A stretch of 64,000 nucleotides of DNA from Echria macrotheca. Taxonomy: Eukaryota; Ascomycota; Sordariomycetes; Sordariales; Schizotheciaceae. Where the stretch lies: positions 1,116,001-1,180,000 of the forward strand of contig MU839829.1 of assembly GCA_030411725.1 (NCBI GenBank), given 5' to 3'. The notes below the pieces were generated by a model that was given only the letters and a program-made list of their open reading frames with translations, was not told the DNA's origin and did not search any database. Both the position numbers and the translations under genes were made by a program. This document shows, in pieces, positions 1 to 12,426 of the stretch; within the stretch, counting starts at the first letter, position 1, and the number at the start of each line of letters is the position of its first letter.

Positions 1-2381
1 AAACCAGCTCGGCGCTCGAGATTTGATGCATATGTGAGTGTCCTCCGGCGAGGAGGCAAACAATCTTGGAGGTTTGGGTTTGGGGTGGAGAAGGTGTCGG
101 GGCGGGGCGGAACCGGTCGGGCTAGGTTACGTGTTGTTTGTATAGCTTGGCGGTTGTGGGAAGCTGCAGAAATGTAGACGTGATAAAAGAATCAATAGAG
201 AAGAAGGAATGTGATGTTGAGATCCTGCGTGCTTTTAGAGAGGGAGGACTTGTGGTTGGTAGTGTGTAACAGTTTGGGAGTTGAGAGGGAGTGAGGGACG
301 GGAGGGCGTCGGATCTCGGGTTGCACAAGATTTGACCACGGTCTCCGAAACACCTCTCTTTTTGGGTTATATGGGGTTTGTATGGGTGGTAACCCCTCCT
401 ATTTCCCTTCTTGTCTTCTCGGCATCGGGAGAAATGATTGTGTCTGGTGGGTGGGTGGGTGGACACAGTGTGTGAATGCGTTGGTGGTGCTGGGTGTAAA
501 AAAGGGGTTGTTAGTTTGGCTGATGTGTGTCGTTGGTGTGCTGACTGTGTGATGGGCATCTGAAGATGTGCGAATGGGCCGATGGAGGAGCAGACTTCGG
601 AAAATTGGGGATGGGGGTCCGGCCCGAGTCGGGAGTCTTGGAAGTCTTGCTTCGATGGGGTTGATGGGGGTACGCGAGCGGCGTAGCACCTCACGTACGC
701 CTTGATGCCCGACTCACCACTCTGCCGAGGTGGACAGTTTACTCCACCGTTGTAAGCACTGTTTTGCCTACGTGTACGGCTCGCTTTCTGTTTTGGTTCG
801 GACTAATGCTGGTTTCCGTCCGGGAGTCTACCACAGGTGTTGCGGGTGGTAGAGTTTCTTTGATGTGAGTACGGATGAGTACCTAGGTAAGGAATCAAAT
901 AACAAGGCATAGCTTACTTTGAGTTACGGTTGCAAAGATCGGACAGGTGGAGCTTACCAAGTATGGCCTTTAAGATCGATGCAGGCAGGAGAGAGGAAGA
1001 CCGAATAAAACCGCGTCACGAATCCACCCCTCTACCTAGACGAGGAACTAGCGGAAAACCAACGGCCCCCACCGGCTCCGTACTCGGCTGCCCACTTTGG
1101 AGGAGAGAAACCTTGGAAAGAACAAGAGACAAAGAAGGAAGGTGCAAGAAGAAGCCACCCATGTAGGGATACAGCTAGAGTGGGGGTCTAGGTCTGGAAT
1201 AAATTCACCGATGAAAAGGACTCTGGTTCTTGCTTTTCGTGGCGTTTTAGAGTTTACTTGAGGCATTTACGGTTTTGCCGGTTTAGGTCAAGGAGGATGA
1301 GCTAGTCTCGATGGTTCTGAGACACTGGACACGACGAGGAGATGAGGAGAAAGGGGTAGGGAACAGGGGTTAATGGGTTAATGTGTCGAATCGGACTCTC
1401 GACATATACTATACGTATGGTATAAAAGCGATCATCCATTCTTTTTAATATGTGGAAACAGCTGCTGTTTTCTCATAATCGGTGGTATCTGCACCTAGAT
1501 AACAAGGTACCTAGGTTCCTATGCAACGAACTACCAACGAATATGGTTACGTCAGTGCGATTTAGCCCAACTCTACCTCCATTAGACTCCGTCAGATAGC
1601 ATCTGAACCCCCCCCCTTTTTTTTTCTTCGATGCAGGGTCGGCGTCAGAAAACGGATTTTTGGGGGATGAAAAGTAAAGAAGATAGGTGGATAGCACCTG
1701 AAGTCGAGCCATCGACAGTCGTTGGGGTCCACAGCGAGAAACCTGAGGTGTGATGACGAGGAATTCGTTTTTTTCCACGCCCGCTGGTGGATCAGTCGTC
1801 AGAAACAAGACCATACTAATTGTGGTCTTTATAACTCATCTGAGCTAACCCGTCATTATGCACAAATCAGCCTCATGAACTCAGGGGACTGGGCACGCGC
1901 AGAAACTCTTCCCCTGTCGAGCGTAGACGACAAAAATGGAATAAACCCGGGGTCACATCCGGCAAAACATTTCTCTCTCCTCCCGTAGCCGAACCCTTCC
2001 ACGGTTCCTAGAATTTTCTTCCCGAGACCGGAACCGGAACGCAACCGGTGCTACCCCAGAAAATCGAGGACGGAACAGAGAACCAGGACAATTTAGCCAA
2101 AGGATTCACCCCCATATTGGCATATTGTGGGGTGCATGCCCACCCTACGGTATGCCGCTGTTTTGCAGTCTCTCGCCGTCTCGCTTGTGGGTCACGGGGT
2201 TTCTTGCCGTCTTTCTTGTTTCCTCGTTCTGTCTTTCATGATTCACCATTCAAAATCTCACATTGGATACCAGGTCATGATTCGGGTGCTATCGAGCTTA
2301 GATGCAGACCAATATGGACTCAGATCCTCAGAAAAAGCAGATACCTAGACCGCAACACATGCTGATGATGCCCCCAAAGAA
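1..2381. other. gene-free stretch left of the tyrosinase
   Basis: No reading frame here shows a recognisable domain, a good start context or matching splice signals. The longest frame, 190 codons on the minus strand at 122-694, is a low-complexity Thr/Ser/Pro/His translation of GT-rich DNA and looks like chance. Two copies of the palindrome ACCTAGGT occur at 881-888 and 1509-1516. A C/T homopolymer run sits near 1610-1626. The right end is the 3' flank of the tyrosinase. Confidence 0.5.
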
Positions 2382-3695
2382 TCACTCGTAGACATAGCAG
2401 AACGGCCCGTCGACCGTGCTGACAAGGTCGCGGATCTTGTACACCTTCTCACCAACAACACCAAGGTCAACGGGGTCGTCGAGCGACTGCATGCGGGTGC
2501 TGAACCCCATCATGGAGGTGCCGCCGGCGATAACTTGCTGGCGGTTGGCAAAGTCCTGCGTCTGCCAGATGTACCAGGTGCGGTCGATCATGCTGTGGTG
2601 CAGCCAGAAGGCCGGGTCGTTGGGCGAGATATAAAAGTCGCCGCCTGGGTCACCCGCGATGGTGAAGTGGCCCGTGTTGTGCACGCCGTTGGACGCTTGC
2701 ATGTTGTCCTGGAACGGGCCAATGCTTTTCGCGTTCTGGATCAGGCGAACAATATCCTCGGTACGCCCGTACCGGCTGCTCAGCTGGTTCGAGATGTCGC
2801 GCCGCAGGCACCGCGGATTGTCACCGTATCCGTCCGCGCGAGGGTTCGCCTTGGGCGCCGGGTCGACGGCCACCGATAGGGGTCCGAGGCGGACAGTCAT
2901 GCTGATCTGGCTTAGCAACAAACTTTATAGAATAACGGACGGGAAATGTACTTCTTGAAGGGCCCGGTCTCCACGCAGCCTCCTCCGTTACCAGCAGGGG
3001 CAAATAGGGTCCCGCGGTGCGACACCTTCTTGCCGTTGCCGCTCATGCTCGTGTCGCTCCCGTCAAAGATGGGAGACTTCTCGGGGTCGGCGGCCCATCT
3101 TCCCCAGTCCCAGTACTAGCACAGGTCAGTTGTGATATAGTTGTTGTGGTGGATCAATCCTACCGGCTGAGTCCCGGTATACCCGCATTCTAGCCTGAGA
3201 GCGCGTTCGAACGCCCAGGTGTAATACCGATGCCATGACAGGAAGCTTCCCTAGAGTTCGGTCAATACCAGGGAAAGCAATCGGAGGGTGCAAGTCGAAC
3301 GCACAGTGCCATGGATGCTCAGCGTCTGGTTCATGTGGACGACGACGAAATCGTCGTATCTGGTCTTGGCTCCTGGGAACTTGCTATTGTCCAGCTTGGA
3401 CGGCTTGCCAATGAGACACAGCATGGCGGCAATATAGGCCTTCTTGTCAGCAGCAGAGATGTCGCCCCTATTCGATGTTTAGCCCAAACAGTCCTTGTTA
3501 CAGCGTACCGAGACATTGGACTCACCATTCCCGACGGACTTGTAGCTTGTCCTTTGTGCATGTTTTGGACTTTGCTATTTGCGCATCGACGGCCGGTCTC
3601 CCCTTGTTTTGGAGGTCCAGTACTGCGTCGCCGCATACCAGGCTCGCAAGCAGGAGCCATGGCACTGCGAGCAGCGCAAGGGACAGGCGAGCCAT
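2382..3695 (-). CDS. short secreted tyrosinase (type-3 copper phenol oxidase)
   Basis: A type-3 copper enzyme that would oxidise mono- or diphenols to quinones outside the cell. Exons read on the minus strand: 3526-3695, 3305-3467, 3164-3250, 2952-3115, 2382-2901, giving 367 residues. All four introns are 48-58 bases with GT..AG ends, and every junction keeps frame. Residues 1-22 form a signal peptide. The CuA site has His101, His109 and His118 (the last in SWHRYY, followed by WAFE). The CuB site has His269 and His273 in HNTGH and His297 in WLHH. The protein stops just after the catalytic core at CYVYE, so the C-terminal lid domain of long fungal tyrosinases is absent. It therefore belongs with short tyrosinases or catechol oxidases. 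Family is certain. Whether it acts on mono- or diphenols cannot be read from sequence. Confidence 0.93.
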
Positions 3696-6600
3696 TGTCC
3701 AGTGTCGTGTCCAGTCCCGGATTCGACGCTATGGTTCAGTCGGCTTTCGGGAACAGACAGGAAGGAGGTGGGCTGGGAACCGGGTCATTATAAACTCGTT
3801 CCTTAGTCCTCTCTGCATTAATACGCAGCGTGTCATGGAGCCTCGAGTGGATTGTCCCGGATGCCGCTTCGGCAGCGACGTCCGTATATTGAGTATATCC
3901 AGGTGGCGCCAAGGGGTGCTTCCTGTAAACAAGCCCCTATGAAAGCAGGGTACGGCAAATGGATACCGCCTCTTCCTCGAGACCAGGACTGGGGAAGAGG
4001 CTGTAAGCGAGGGTGGGCCCACTGACAGAAGGAAAAGGGGGTGGGTGGGTGGCCATCCGGGGGTAGGGACCGCCGATTTTGACATCGGGTAGTTAATGAC
4101 GCTCAAAATAGTCAAGGCTGCTGGTCGGTAAAGTCGGTAAATGGTTCTGCAAATGGTGAAACGATCCCGTGGACTGCTCAAGCAGGCAGGGCGGGCTCCC
4201 AGCTTGGTGGAAAGGAGGCCCCAACGCTGCCGACTGGTCCGGAATGTTTCGACTCATCTATTCCCTCACCTGGCAAATCTGGGGTAAATTCTGGGGGTAA
4301 ACACGGCCTGTCCCCGCCCCGCGAAGCCTTGCAGCTGCATATAACTGGTTGCTGTTGGACTCCCGGTTCCGCTCTGCAAATGAATTTTAGGTTTTCCTCG
4401 ACTTCATTTACACCCACCCCTGTCAGTATGACTCGGCTACCGCCCGCCGAGTCAACAAACCTCGACCACACATCGCCACTTGGCCAAGGTGGAAAATGTA
4501 ACCATAACCGCGGAACCTTCCACGCCTTCCTGTGTGTATACTCTATCTCGAGTAGCAATGGCGCCCTCGCATATGAAAATGTCGCGCAGATGCCAGCTAG
4601 GTTGCAGCGCGGTGACGGTCGCGAGCATATAGGGTCCTGGGCGTTTAGACCAAGGATCTAACTTTTCAGCCTATTATCTAGACGTGACCTGGTTGGGCAC
4701 AAACGGAGATCGCCCCATGGCCTTGGTTTCACCGTGCGCTTGAATGTCGTAATGTGGGATGGAAATTCATAACCCTCGGAACAACGGCGGCGCTTCGAGA
4801 AGGAAAGGACGTGGAGACCTGGGTAGCGGTTCGGCACTCTTCCGGTCGTCAGCAACCGAGCACCAATGACAAGGGAAGGAGGGTATCGGGCTCCTAAAGC
4901 CGTTACGAGAGAGACAATATACTTAATAGATGAACTGTGGCTCCAGGTGAGAACATGTCTGTCACGCTCTCCTTTGCCAAGACACGTCGATCTTCTAGCA
5001 ATAACTCGGGTGTTGATGCCGGGAGCCAGGACTTGGACAGAAGATGGACATTGCTACCTTCTGTGCCACAGTTCGTCTCTTGCTGTGGAATCACCATCCC
5101 AAGCCCCACCTCCATCTGATATGCGTGAGTCCTGTTAGCGTTGACTGCTATAGAATACAACGATGGAAGTGACGGGAGTGCGGAGGTGATACCAATTGTC
5201 GCCATCTTCTAGCAGGGTTTTCTAACCCTCGGCGACGTGGGGGTTAGAGGTAATCGAAATTGCCCGAGCTGAGGCGACGGTACGAGGGGACGACGATTAC
5301 CTAGCAATGGTGCTTGAAATGTGGATGAGGCTACAGATAATCTGACTTTAGCGCGAGCTAACGCGTTGTATTCTTCAGTACAGCGGGAACAGGGAAGGGA
5401 AAGAGACTAATGCGATGGGTGCCTACCTATCAGCGTGGGGCGACACACAAGATCCAAACACTAAGACGCTAGGAAAATAACCCATCATTAATCAGAGGAC
5501 TGGAGCCAGCACTTGGTGATGTCCAGTGATCGACCGTGTGGATGTGTCGAATGTTGCCCTGGTTTGACAGAGTGTGTGCGAAACGCAGACCTCACCGAGC
5601 CGACTACCGAAAGTTTGACCCGACGTGGACAGAAAATCCCGAGGTCCAGTCTCCAGGTGCTCCTTCCCTGCCTTGTGCCACTGGGCCACCTTACCCGACT
5701 CCAAGGTGGGCTGGCTTATGGCTCGCTTAGCCACCGGGACCGACGACGGGGAAAATGGAGCGAGTGACATGGACCGGGCTGGTGGTTGCTCTCCGGGATC
5801 AATATTGGTATTTTCCAGGTTTGTTTGGCCGGGATGGGTCTGTGTTACCTACCTCAGCTGGGATATAGTCAACCTGCAAAGCATCGTTTCGTGGAACAAC
5901 GAAGCGATATGAAGAGCCGTCGTCTCACGTGGAACAATGCAGGACTGAATGCATAGAGACAACCACTGTGAGATAGATAATCTACCCGCACCTAGTTGAA
6001 CCAAATCAGCACAGTCCACGATAAACGGCAAACTCAGACCATACATCGTCTCCTCAGTGTCGAGGCGGACAAGACCAAAGATCTTATAACCGGATATCTC
6101 TCTACACTCAAGACAAATGATACAGTTGAAACCCTGAGACTGAATACCGGCACTACATAGTGAATGTGTTGAAATAGAACCGATCTAGTTCGAGAGCGAC
6201 GCGATGACTTGAAACCCTCTCAACACCGCCCTTTCTAGTTTCCCGGTCTATCTCGCCCGCACCTTCCTCGTTGTACGATCAACAGAGAATCATGGGACCC
6301 AGCAAAGTTTCGAGAATTTGATTTACTATTTGGACTAAGACTTTCCATTCAAACCTCTCAGAATTTGCTTTCATGATACTTTGTTAGGCAGACCTCAACC
6401 ACATAAGGTAGGTATCTACCCTTGATCCACAGAGATCCTTGTCAGGTCTCCCTGGCCTAACAGTCACTCACTCGCGCGCTTCCAAGGCGAAGGCTTTGTC
6501 AAGTGGAAGTCCAAGTTCAAGCCGCGGTCGCACCCTTGTACACAAACCCCGACCAGTCTTTCACTTTTCCCACCTTCCTGAAGCTTCTTGTTCCAGCCCC

Positions 6601-6805
6601 TCCGGACTTCCAGTCTTACCAACTCGACCCGAGTTATGGTATCGAAAATCCAGGGCAGCTTCTCTTTTCCGTCCTTTCTTCAACCGTTACAGTCGTCTGA
6701 AATCCCCGCCACCTACTTTTCAAGCATCACCCAACCTGACCTTCCTCAGCCCACCGACTCACACTCTGATATCTACAAGACTAACAATTTCCATTTGAGT
6801 TCAAG
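3696..6805. other. gene-free stretch between tyrosinase and unknown gene
   Basis: About 3.1 kb with only short overlapping frames in several phases and no recognisable domain. The left end is the tyrosinase promoter side. The right 350 bases before 6806 are pyrimidine-rich with CTTTC/CACC stretches, as in the 5' leader of a filamentous-fungal gene. No tRNA or repeat was seen. Confidence 0.5.
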
Positions 6806-7966
6806 ATGGGCTCTAGGAAGAACGCAAGACGTATCCCTTACGGTAGATACACTTACCTCCTGGGTATGCCAGCATCCGAGCAGCCGCCGGTGCTAAAGGT
6901 CGCAACAAAGTTCGGTCGCATCCCACCCAAGGATGTGACCATCAAGCGTCATGAGCTCGAAGGCCTCGCGTCTATCTATGTGAGGATCTACCAGGTTCCG
7001 CACAAGACGCGCGATCGCCTCGAGCGTTGGCGTCGCCACCACCAGCGCTTAGCCGCCAGCTGGGGCATGTCCTTCTGGAACACACGCGCCAAGGACGCCG
7101 AGCTGGGCATTGTGCCCCGTGAGGCCGGGATTCCTCCTGCCGCCTTGAACATGGTGTCTCGAATTGCAGGCTCTGGTGTGGGCCGAGTTCGATCCCCCAA
7201 GTCCCAAGACGACGTCCACCGTGGCGTCGCAGGAGGTGGAAGACACAAGAATTCCAAGGGAGAGAATCGGAAATTTGTGGCGCTTGGTGCGGCGCTAAGG
7301 ACTCGGTACACCTTTTTGCCGAAAGAAACAAAGCTTGCTGTTGGAAACGAGGCCAATGATTCGGACTCGACCGTCGATTTCGAGGAGGAGAAGGAGCAAG
7401 TTGGCATGCAGGTAAGAAGCCCACGAAAATAAGACCTGTTGTAACGTGCTTTGAGCTAACAATTATCACCGCAGGGTTCCCCAGCTGTTGACAGCGGCAA
7501 CGGCGACAGAGAAGAAAATAATACCGAGGGGAACGGCGAAGATGATCCCATGGTTCCGCCGCCAAGCGCCCAATCTCCTCAGAACAAGTCTCGACAGACC
7601 TCCGTAAGCGTCGAGGATGAGGACGAGGAAGAAATCGAGCCCGACCACAAGACCGATAAGAACAACGATGCACCGACCAGTCTGAGCGCGGATCAACACC
7701 GACACGACGAGTTGGAGGCGGCGCGGGATGCTCTCAAGGACTTGTTCATATGGTTCCAGAGTACGTCCATCACCCTCGACGAGGCCGACCCGCTCAAGGA
7801 ACCGCTGACCAAGATGTCGTGGTCGGCTGCAAGGAGCTTCGAGAGAGCGTCGCGGGCCGGCCGCAAGTCTGCGAGCGATCTCAACGGAAACCGCGAGCTG
7901 TCCGAGGAGGAACGTGCCGCACGCATCTCCGCACGACGGGCCATGGTTGATGAATGGGCATTCTGA
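6806..7966 (+). CDS. unrecognised two-exon protein, basic N-half and acidic C-half
   Basis: Exons 6806-7411 and 7475-7966 join in frame across a 63-base intron (GTAAGA..CGCAG), giving 365 residues. The ATG sits in a good context (caagATGGG). The first 100 residues are rich in Arg and Lys, including the segment TRDRLERWRRHHQRLA. The middle has Gly/Arg/Lys stretches. Residues around 190-250 are acidic (EEEKE, DEDEEEIE). The C-terminus (SEEERAARISARR) could form a charged helix. There is no signal peptide or membrane segment. The charge pattern suggests a nuclear or nucleic-acid-associated protein, but that is inference and no family was recognised. Coding-like third-position bias and the clean intron support a real gene. 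Confidence 0.72.
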
Positions 7967-9188
7967 AAGGTAAATTCATTCGCCGCTTACCAATGCATGG
8001 AGTGTGATTTGATCAGAGTTTTGGGACACATACATTGGCGGTCTTATAAGTGCGGCGATGCGAGCCGACATGGACGCTCTCAGTGGTTTTGGTCAACGCA
8101 TCAAGGCACAATACAGGATTGGAAAGATCATTTATGGTGCGCCCCGGTTGATTCGTCTGCTCCGACTCTCTGAAGATTGCTTTCTGAGCTGTTCGCCCTG
8201 TCCGCCGAGTCCACCGATCCTGACAAGTTTACGGAAGCGAGTCGGGACGAGTTGTCTGAGCCGATGATGTTTGGCAAGACTGACGCAGCCTCAACAAGTG
8301 ATCGATCATTCACAGGAAGCAGACAGTATTTAGTTCTCATAGTTCTCAAATGGTCAATGGAACATGAAAGATGGGTATGCCAAACAGAAGCTCAATGTTT
8401 GAATTTGGTGCCTGCTGAAAAGAGTGTCAAGTCCACAGTTTGGACACAACAGCATGTCAGTTTGTCAATCTGACGAAATTCGTCCGACAAGTCGATCTCA
8501 ATTCCGGCGTCGAGAACGTGTACACTCCCAAGAGGCACGTTTACAAGCCCCTCGATGTCGTGATCGTGTCGATCATCGGTTATGCGTGTACCGGGGCGAC
8601 AACTGCCGGATATGCAATTGGACCCTCACGGACCCCGGGATTTGACCGCAAACCACCCGTCCGTGTGCTCGCCAAGTCCGGCACCCCACGATCACGACAT
8701 CGAATCCCGGGTTCCGGCTCTCCCGATCGGCCGCATATCCCCTCTTCCAGGATCACCGGGATACCATCAATGGGAACGCCAGCGTGGGACAAGGCCGGAT
8801 ACTGCGCAGTTGGCTGCGGAACGGGCCGAATACGCGACACCTGGGACGCTCGAGACTGCCAAAACTTGACTAGTTCTCTCTTTCCGTTTGGTACAGAGCT
8901 CACGATGTGTGCCGCGGACGGCGGGACGACCGTGTCATTGACCAGAGACACATCCCCTCATTATCGAATTTCAGCAGAATGAAACGATCACCCGCAAATT
9001 GCGTTACCTTAGGCAGAATAAGAATGGCTAGGGTCTTCGAGTCGTGGGCTCGCCGAGTATCCGGCTCGGTCTATAATAGACGCGGGCCCCCGCGGTAACT
9101 TTTGAGTCTGGGAGAGATTCGCCGTGTCGCTCTTTTGTTCCTCGTATTGGTCACTGTCCCTCGTTTCGCGAGCAGGCCGCCGTTAGTC
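7967..9188. other. intergenic region upstream of the oxalate decarboxylase
   Basis: No supported gene. The frame at 8440-8982 has no domain or splice logic. The stretch 8600-8860 carries several CCGGG/CCCGG-type GC-rich clusters and the 300 bases before 9189 are plausible promoter. No specific factor site is claimed. Confidence 0.45.
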
Positions 9189-10620
9189 ATGCGTATCTCT
9201 TGGCAGCTATCGGCCTTGGTGGCCGGCCAGGCATTGCTAGCCGCAGCTCTGCCGGCAGTATCGAACCTTGACAGGCGTGATTCTACCACTGGCGCCCAAT
9301 TTGACAACGGGCAGCCCATCGATGGCAAGGGGAAAGGCGGTCCCATCCTCGGTATGTAGCCGGTCCAAAACGGCGGGGAAGCTGCTGACGCAGACCAACC
9401 AGGCGGGACCAACAGGCAAGTCGACCTTGCAAATCCCGACAATCTTGGGCGCCAGTCAACCGACAATGGCATTGTCCCAAATCTCAAGGTAAGAGAAAAC
9501 AGCAGTGCCTATCTCCGAGGACCGAGAAAAGGAGATAGGGGCTGGGCTGACGAGATGCTCGACAGTGGCGTTTCTCCGACTCCAAGACAAGGCTCTTCAA
9601 CGGTGGTTGGCTGCGCGAACAGGTGATCCAGGACCTCCCTCAGAGCCATGACATCGCGGCTGCACAACAACATCTGTCAAAGGGCGCCCTCCGCGAACTC
9701 CATTGGCATCGTGTGGTGAGTCGGCCGGAAAAGCCATTCCCAGAGGCCCTGCTGACGGAGAACAGGCTGAGTGGGGTTTTGTATACGCAGGATCAGTTCT
9801 CATCTCGGTCGTGGATGAATTTGGTCGGTACCAGGTCGAGAAGCTTAACTATGGTGACATCTGGTACTTCCCCAAGGGTGTGGCGCACACTGTTCAGGGC
9901 CTTGAAGACGAGAACGAGTTCCTGCTTGTCTTTGACGACCCTGATTTCGACAAGGTTGGCACCACCTTCAACATTGACGACTGGATTGCCCACACACCTC
10001 GCGATGTCATCGCCAAGAACTTCGGGCTCGACCCAGCCATCTTCGACAAGGTGCCCAAGCCAAATCCCAACATCTTCAACGGCACCGTCAGCACCAAGAA
10101 TGTGACTGCCGGCCCGGCTGGCGAGCTCAGCGGAAACGCTTCGTTCGTGTACCGAACCTTCCAGCACAAGCCTGAGTCGGTTCCCGGGGGCGGAGGCGAG
10201 TTCTACAAGATCGACTCGACCAACTTTCCGGCCAGCAAGACGCTCGCCGCAACCTTTGTCAGACTGAAGCCCGGTGGCCTCAGGGAGCTTCACTGGCACC
10301 CGAACGCCGAGGAGTGGTTGTATTTCCACAAGGGTTGGGCGAGGGCGACGGTCTTCATCGGCAACGCCAATGCTCGTACTTTCGACTTCAGCGCAGGTGA
10401 CACGGCCGCCTTTCCCGACAATTCGGGCCACTACATCGAGAACACATCTGAGACCGAGGACCTCGTGTGGATTGAGATCTACAAGTCGGACCGCGTCGCC
10501 GATATTCCGCTGACCCAGTGGCTTGCCCTTACCCCGGCCGACATCGTTGCCCAGACGCTGAACATTCCGGTGGAGATTGCAGAGGGCCTGAAGAAGGAGA
10601 AGCAAGTTTTGGTTGCTTAG
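9189..10620 (+). CDS. secreted bicupin, oxalate decarboxylase family
   Basis: Predicted to act on oxalate, as decarboxylase (formate plus CO2) or possibly oxidase, with Mn in each cupin. Exons: 9189-9351, 9403-9488, 9566-9715, 9766-10620, giving 417 residues with three short GT..AG introns. Residues 1-19 form a signal peptide, followed by SNLDRRD, a possible Kex2-type site. Cupin 1 ligands are His129, His131, Glu135 and His174. Cupin 2 ligands are His309, His311, Glu316 and His355. Both sites match the bicupin pattern HxHx(3,4)E..H. The loop after FLLVFDD, which in bacterial OxdC holds the SENST lid with its catalytic Glu, here reads DFDKVGTTF and offers no Glu. The fold and metal sites are secure. 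The exact reaction is less so because of that lid. Confidence 0.92.
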
Positions 10621-12426
10621 ACGGGCGTGTCGCGGTGGATCGGTACGGTAGGTTGGTGGATTGTTTGGTGGTCGCGCGTTTGTGTTTGGCTTTCTGGTGG
10701 GTCGAAGTTGCGTTTTGGCGGCCGCATATGGTTGGCCGTTGCGGGAAAGGGGCTGGCGTATGTAATTCTAATACTCTAATAAGAAACCTTCTTCTCGAAA
10801 TCAGTGACGGGTGGTTGTTGCGATCAATATGGAGTCGTCAGACGCAGGGCGCGCGGATTGTTAGGTAGTGGGGCATGGTCACCAGCCTGGCAACGTGCCT
10901 ACCTAGGTAATCTCATGTACTCAGCCCTACTGCCACGCATCAACCTGCCAGGAATTAGGAAAAGAAACGTGAGGTTCAAGCAAACGCAAGTTCCGGCTGC
11001 CGACGTATGCGCTCGAAAATAGCATGGCGTGCATACATACTGTACTGTAACTACGGTTTAGAGTGGCTGATGCCTGGGCGACAAGCAGTCCATGCTGCAA
11101 CAACACAACCACCGAGTCAGGACTTGAGACCACCCCAATAAAACTCTTCACTTGTCGGCGCCTCGAATCTCTACCTTCTACTGCATATGCGACGGGAGGG
11201 ACCGGTCGACCGAGTCCGCGGGAACTTACAGCCAAGCTGTTCGAAATTATGGTACAAGTACCTGCGCGCATCAACTGGAAAGGCCTGTTCCTCCGTCAAC
11301 TGAGGCGCCTTTAAAAACATTAGGGGGCTAAAAGACGTGTGAAACATGATTGGCCGGGTTCGCTTGTTTCGGTTCTGAGGGGCGCAGCCGTGACCGTCGT
11401 TAACAATCGCCCTTTTCTGGTTGCATCGCGGGCGGCTATCGAGGTCAAAGTTGTCAGCCTCCCAAATTCCTGTTCTTATCCAGGTACCTATCCATTCGCC
11501 CTGAGCTCTCTCTCGTCCCTTCTCAATTGCCTCTGGCTCCGTTTTCCATCCACCCCTATGCCTCGCCAACAGCTATTTGTCCGTCTCTCGTGCGAGATCA
11601 AGCCGTCGAATTGAAGACGCTCGGAAATCGCGCTGCTGCAAGCCTCCTACCGTCCTACCCCTCCATTCACCCCCCGCCCGCTCACTGCAAGGAGCGGCAG
11701 CTCGGTACGGACAGAACCTGCTCGGCGCAACGACGGCAACCCTTCTATGACGTCCCCATCGCGATTCCACAGAAAGCAAGGCTTCTTTGCATCGCAGCTT
11801 TCGACTCTCTAATAACCCGGGCCCAACGAGCGTCGCACAATAAGACCCGACTCTGTCGCAAGCCATTTCGCAGTCACTACCCCTCCCTCAAACCACTGGC
11901 CCCCAGCGATCCGGACCGCGCGAAATCAACGAGATACTGGGCTGATATCGCTGTTCCGTTTTGGAAAGCATCCGAGGTCAGTTGCTCCGTCCTATAAGGT
12001 GTCGGTATTGGCTGGGCAGGTGGATTCGGCGCCGGGCGGGTGCTCGCCGTGGCGGCAAACTTGGTTCCGCCACCGCGATCCCGTATCACCTCGTTCGCCG
12101 AGAGGATTCCGGTCAGGAAGCGCAACTTCAGGCAACCGGCATCGTCGTCGTGGGTTCGCCGCAAACCTCTACCTTAGTCCTCGGGCTGCCGCCACCGCCC
12201 AGTGTTCAGTGGTGGATAAAAGCACAGGTTTTGGTCATCAAAAGGCTAACAGGATAGTCCCGGATAGGACTGGAGATTACCTTGTTGACAATCGCATCCG
12301 TTTTGCGCTGAGACCCGCCGACGTGCTTCCTTCCATCAACCCCGACCGCGATTTTGCGCCTGTTGCGCAGTTGCATACATTAAATTTCCCGACTTTTTGA
12401 CGTTTAGACTTTCTGTTTTCTACAAG
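10621..12426. other. intergenic region and probable 5' leader of the kinase gene
   Basis: No supported gene in 1.8 kb. An ACCTAGGT palindrome lies at 10901-10908. From about 11470 the plus strand becomes rich in CT, CCC and TCC runs, typical of promoter or leader DNA of filamentous fungi. Short frames at 11527-11997 and 11999-12400 lack domains. Confidence 0.45.

Noticed and set aside
122..694. 190-codon minus-strand frame near the left edge
   Set aside because: Low-complexity Thr/Ser/Pro/His composition from GT-rich DNA, no domain, overlapping open frames on both strands.
8440..8982. 180-codon plus-strand frame upstream of the bicupin
   Set aside because: No domain, no splice logic, overlapping open frames on the other strand. 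GC-rich promoter DNA explains it.
9793..10605. 270-codon antisense frame in the bicupin gene
   Set aside because: Mirror of GC-rich codon bias on the opposite strand. The sense strand has intact metal motifs.
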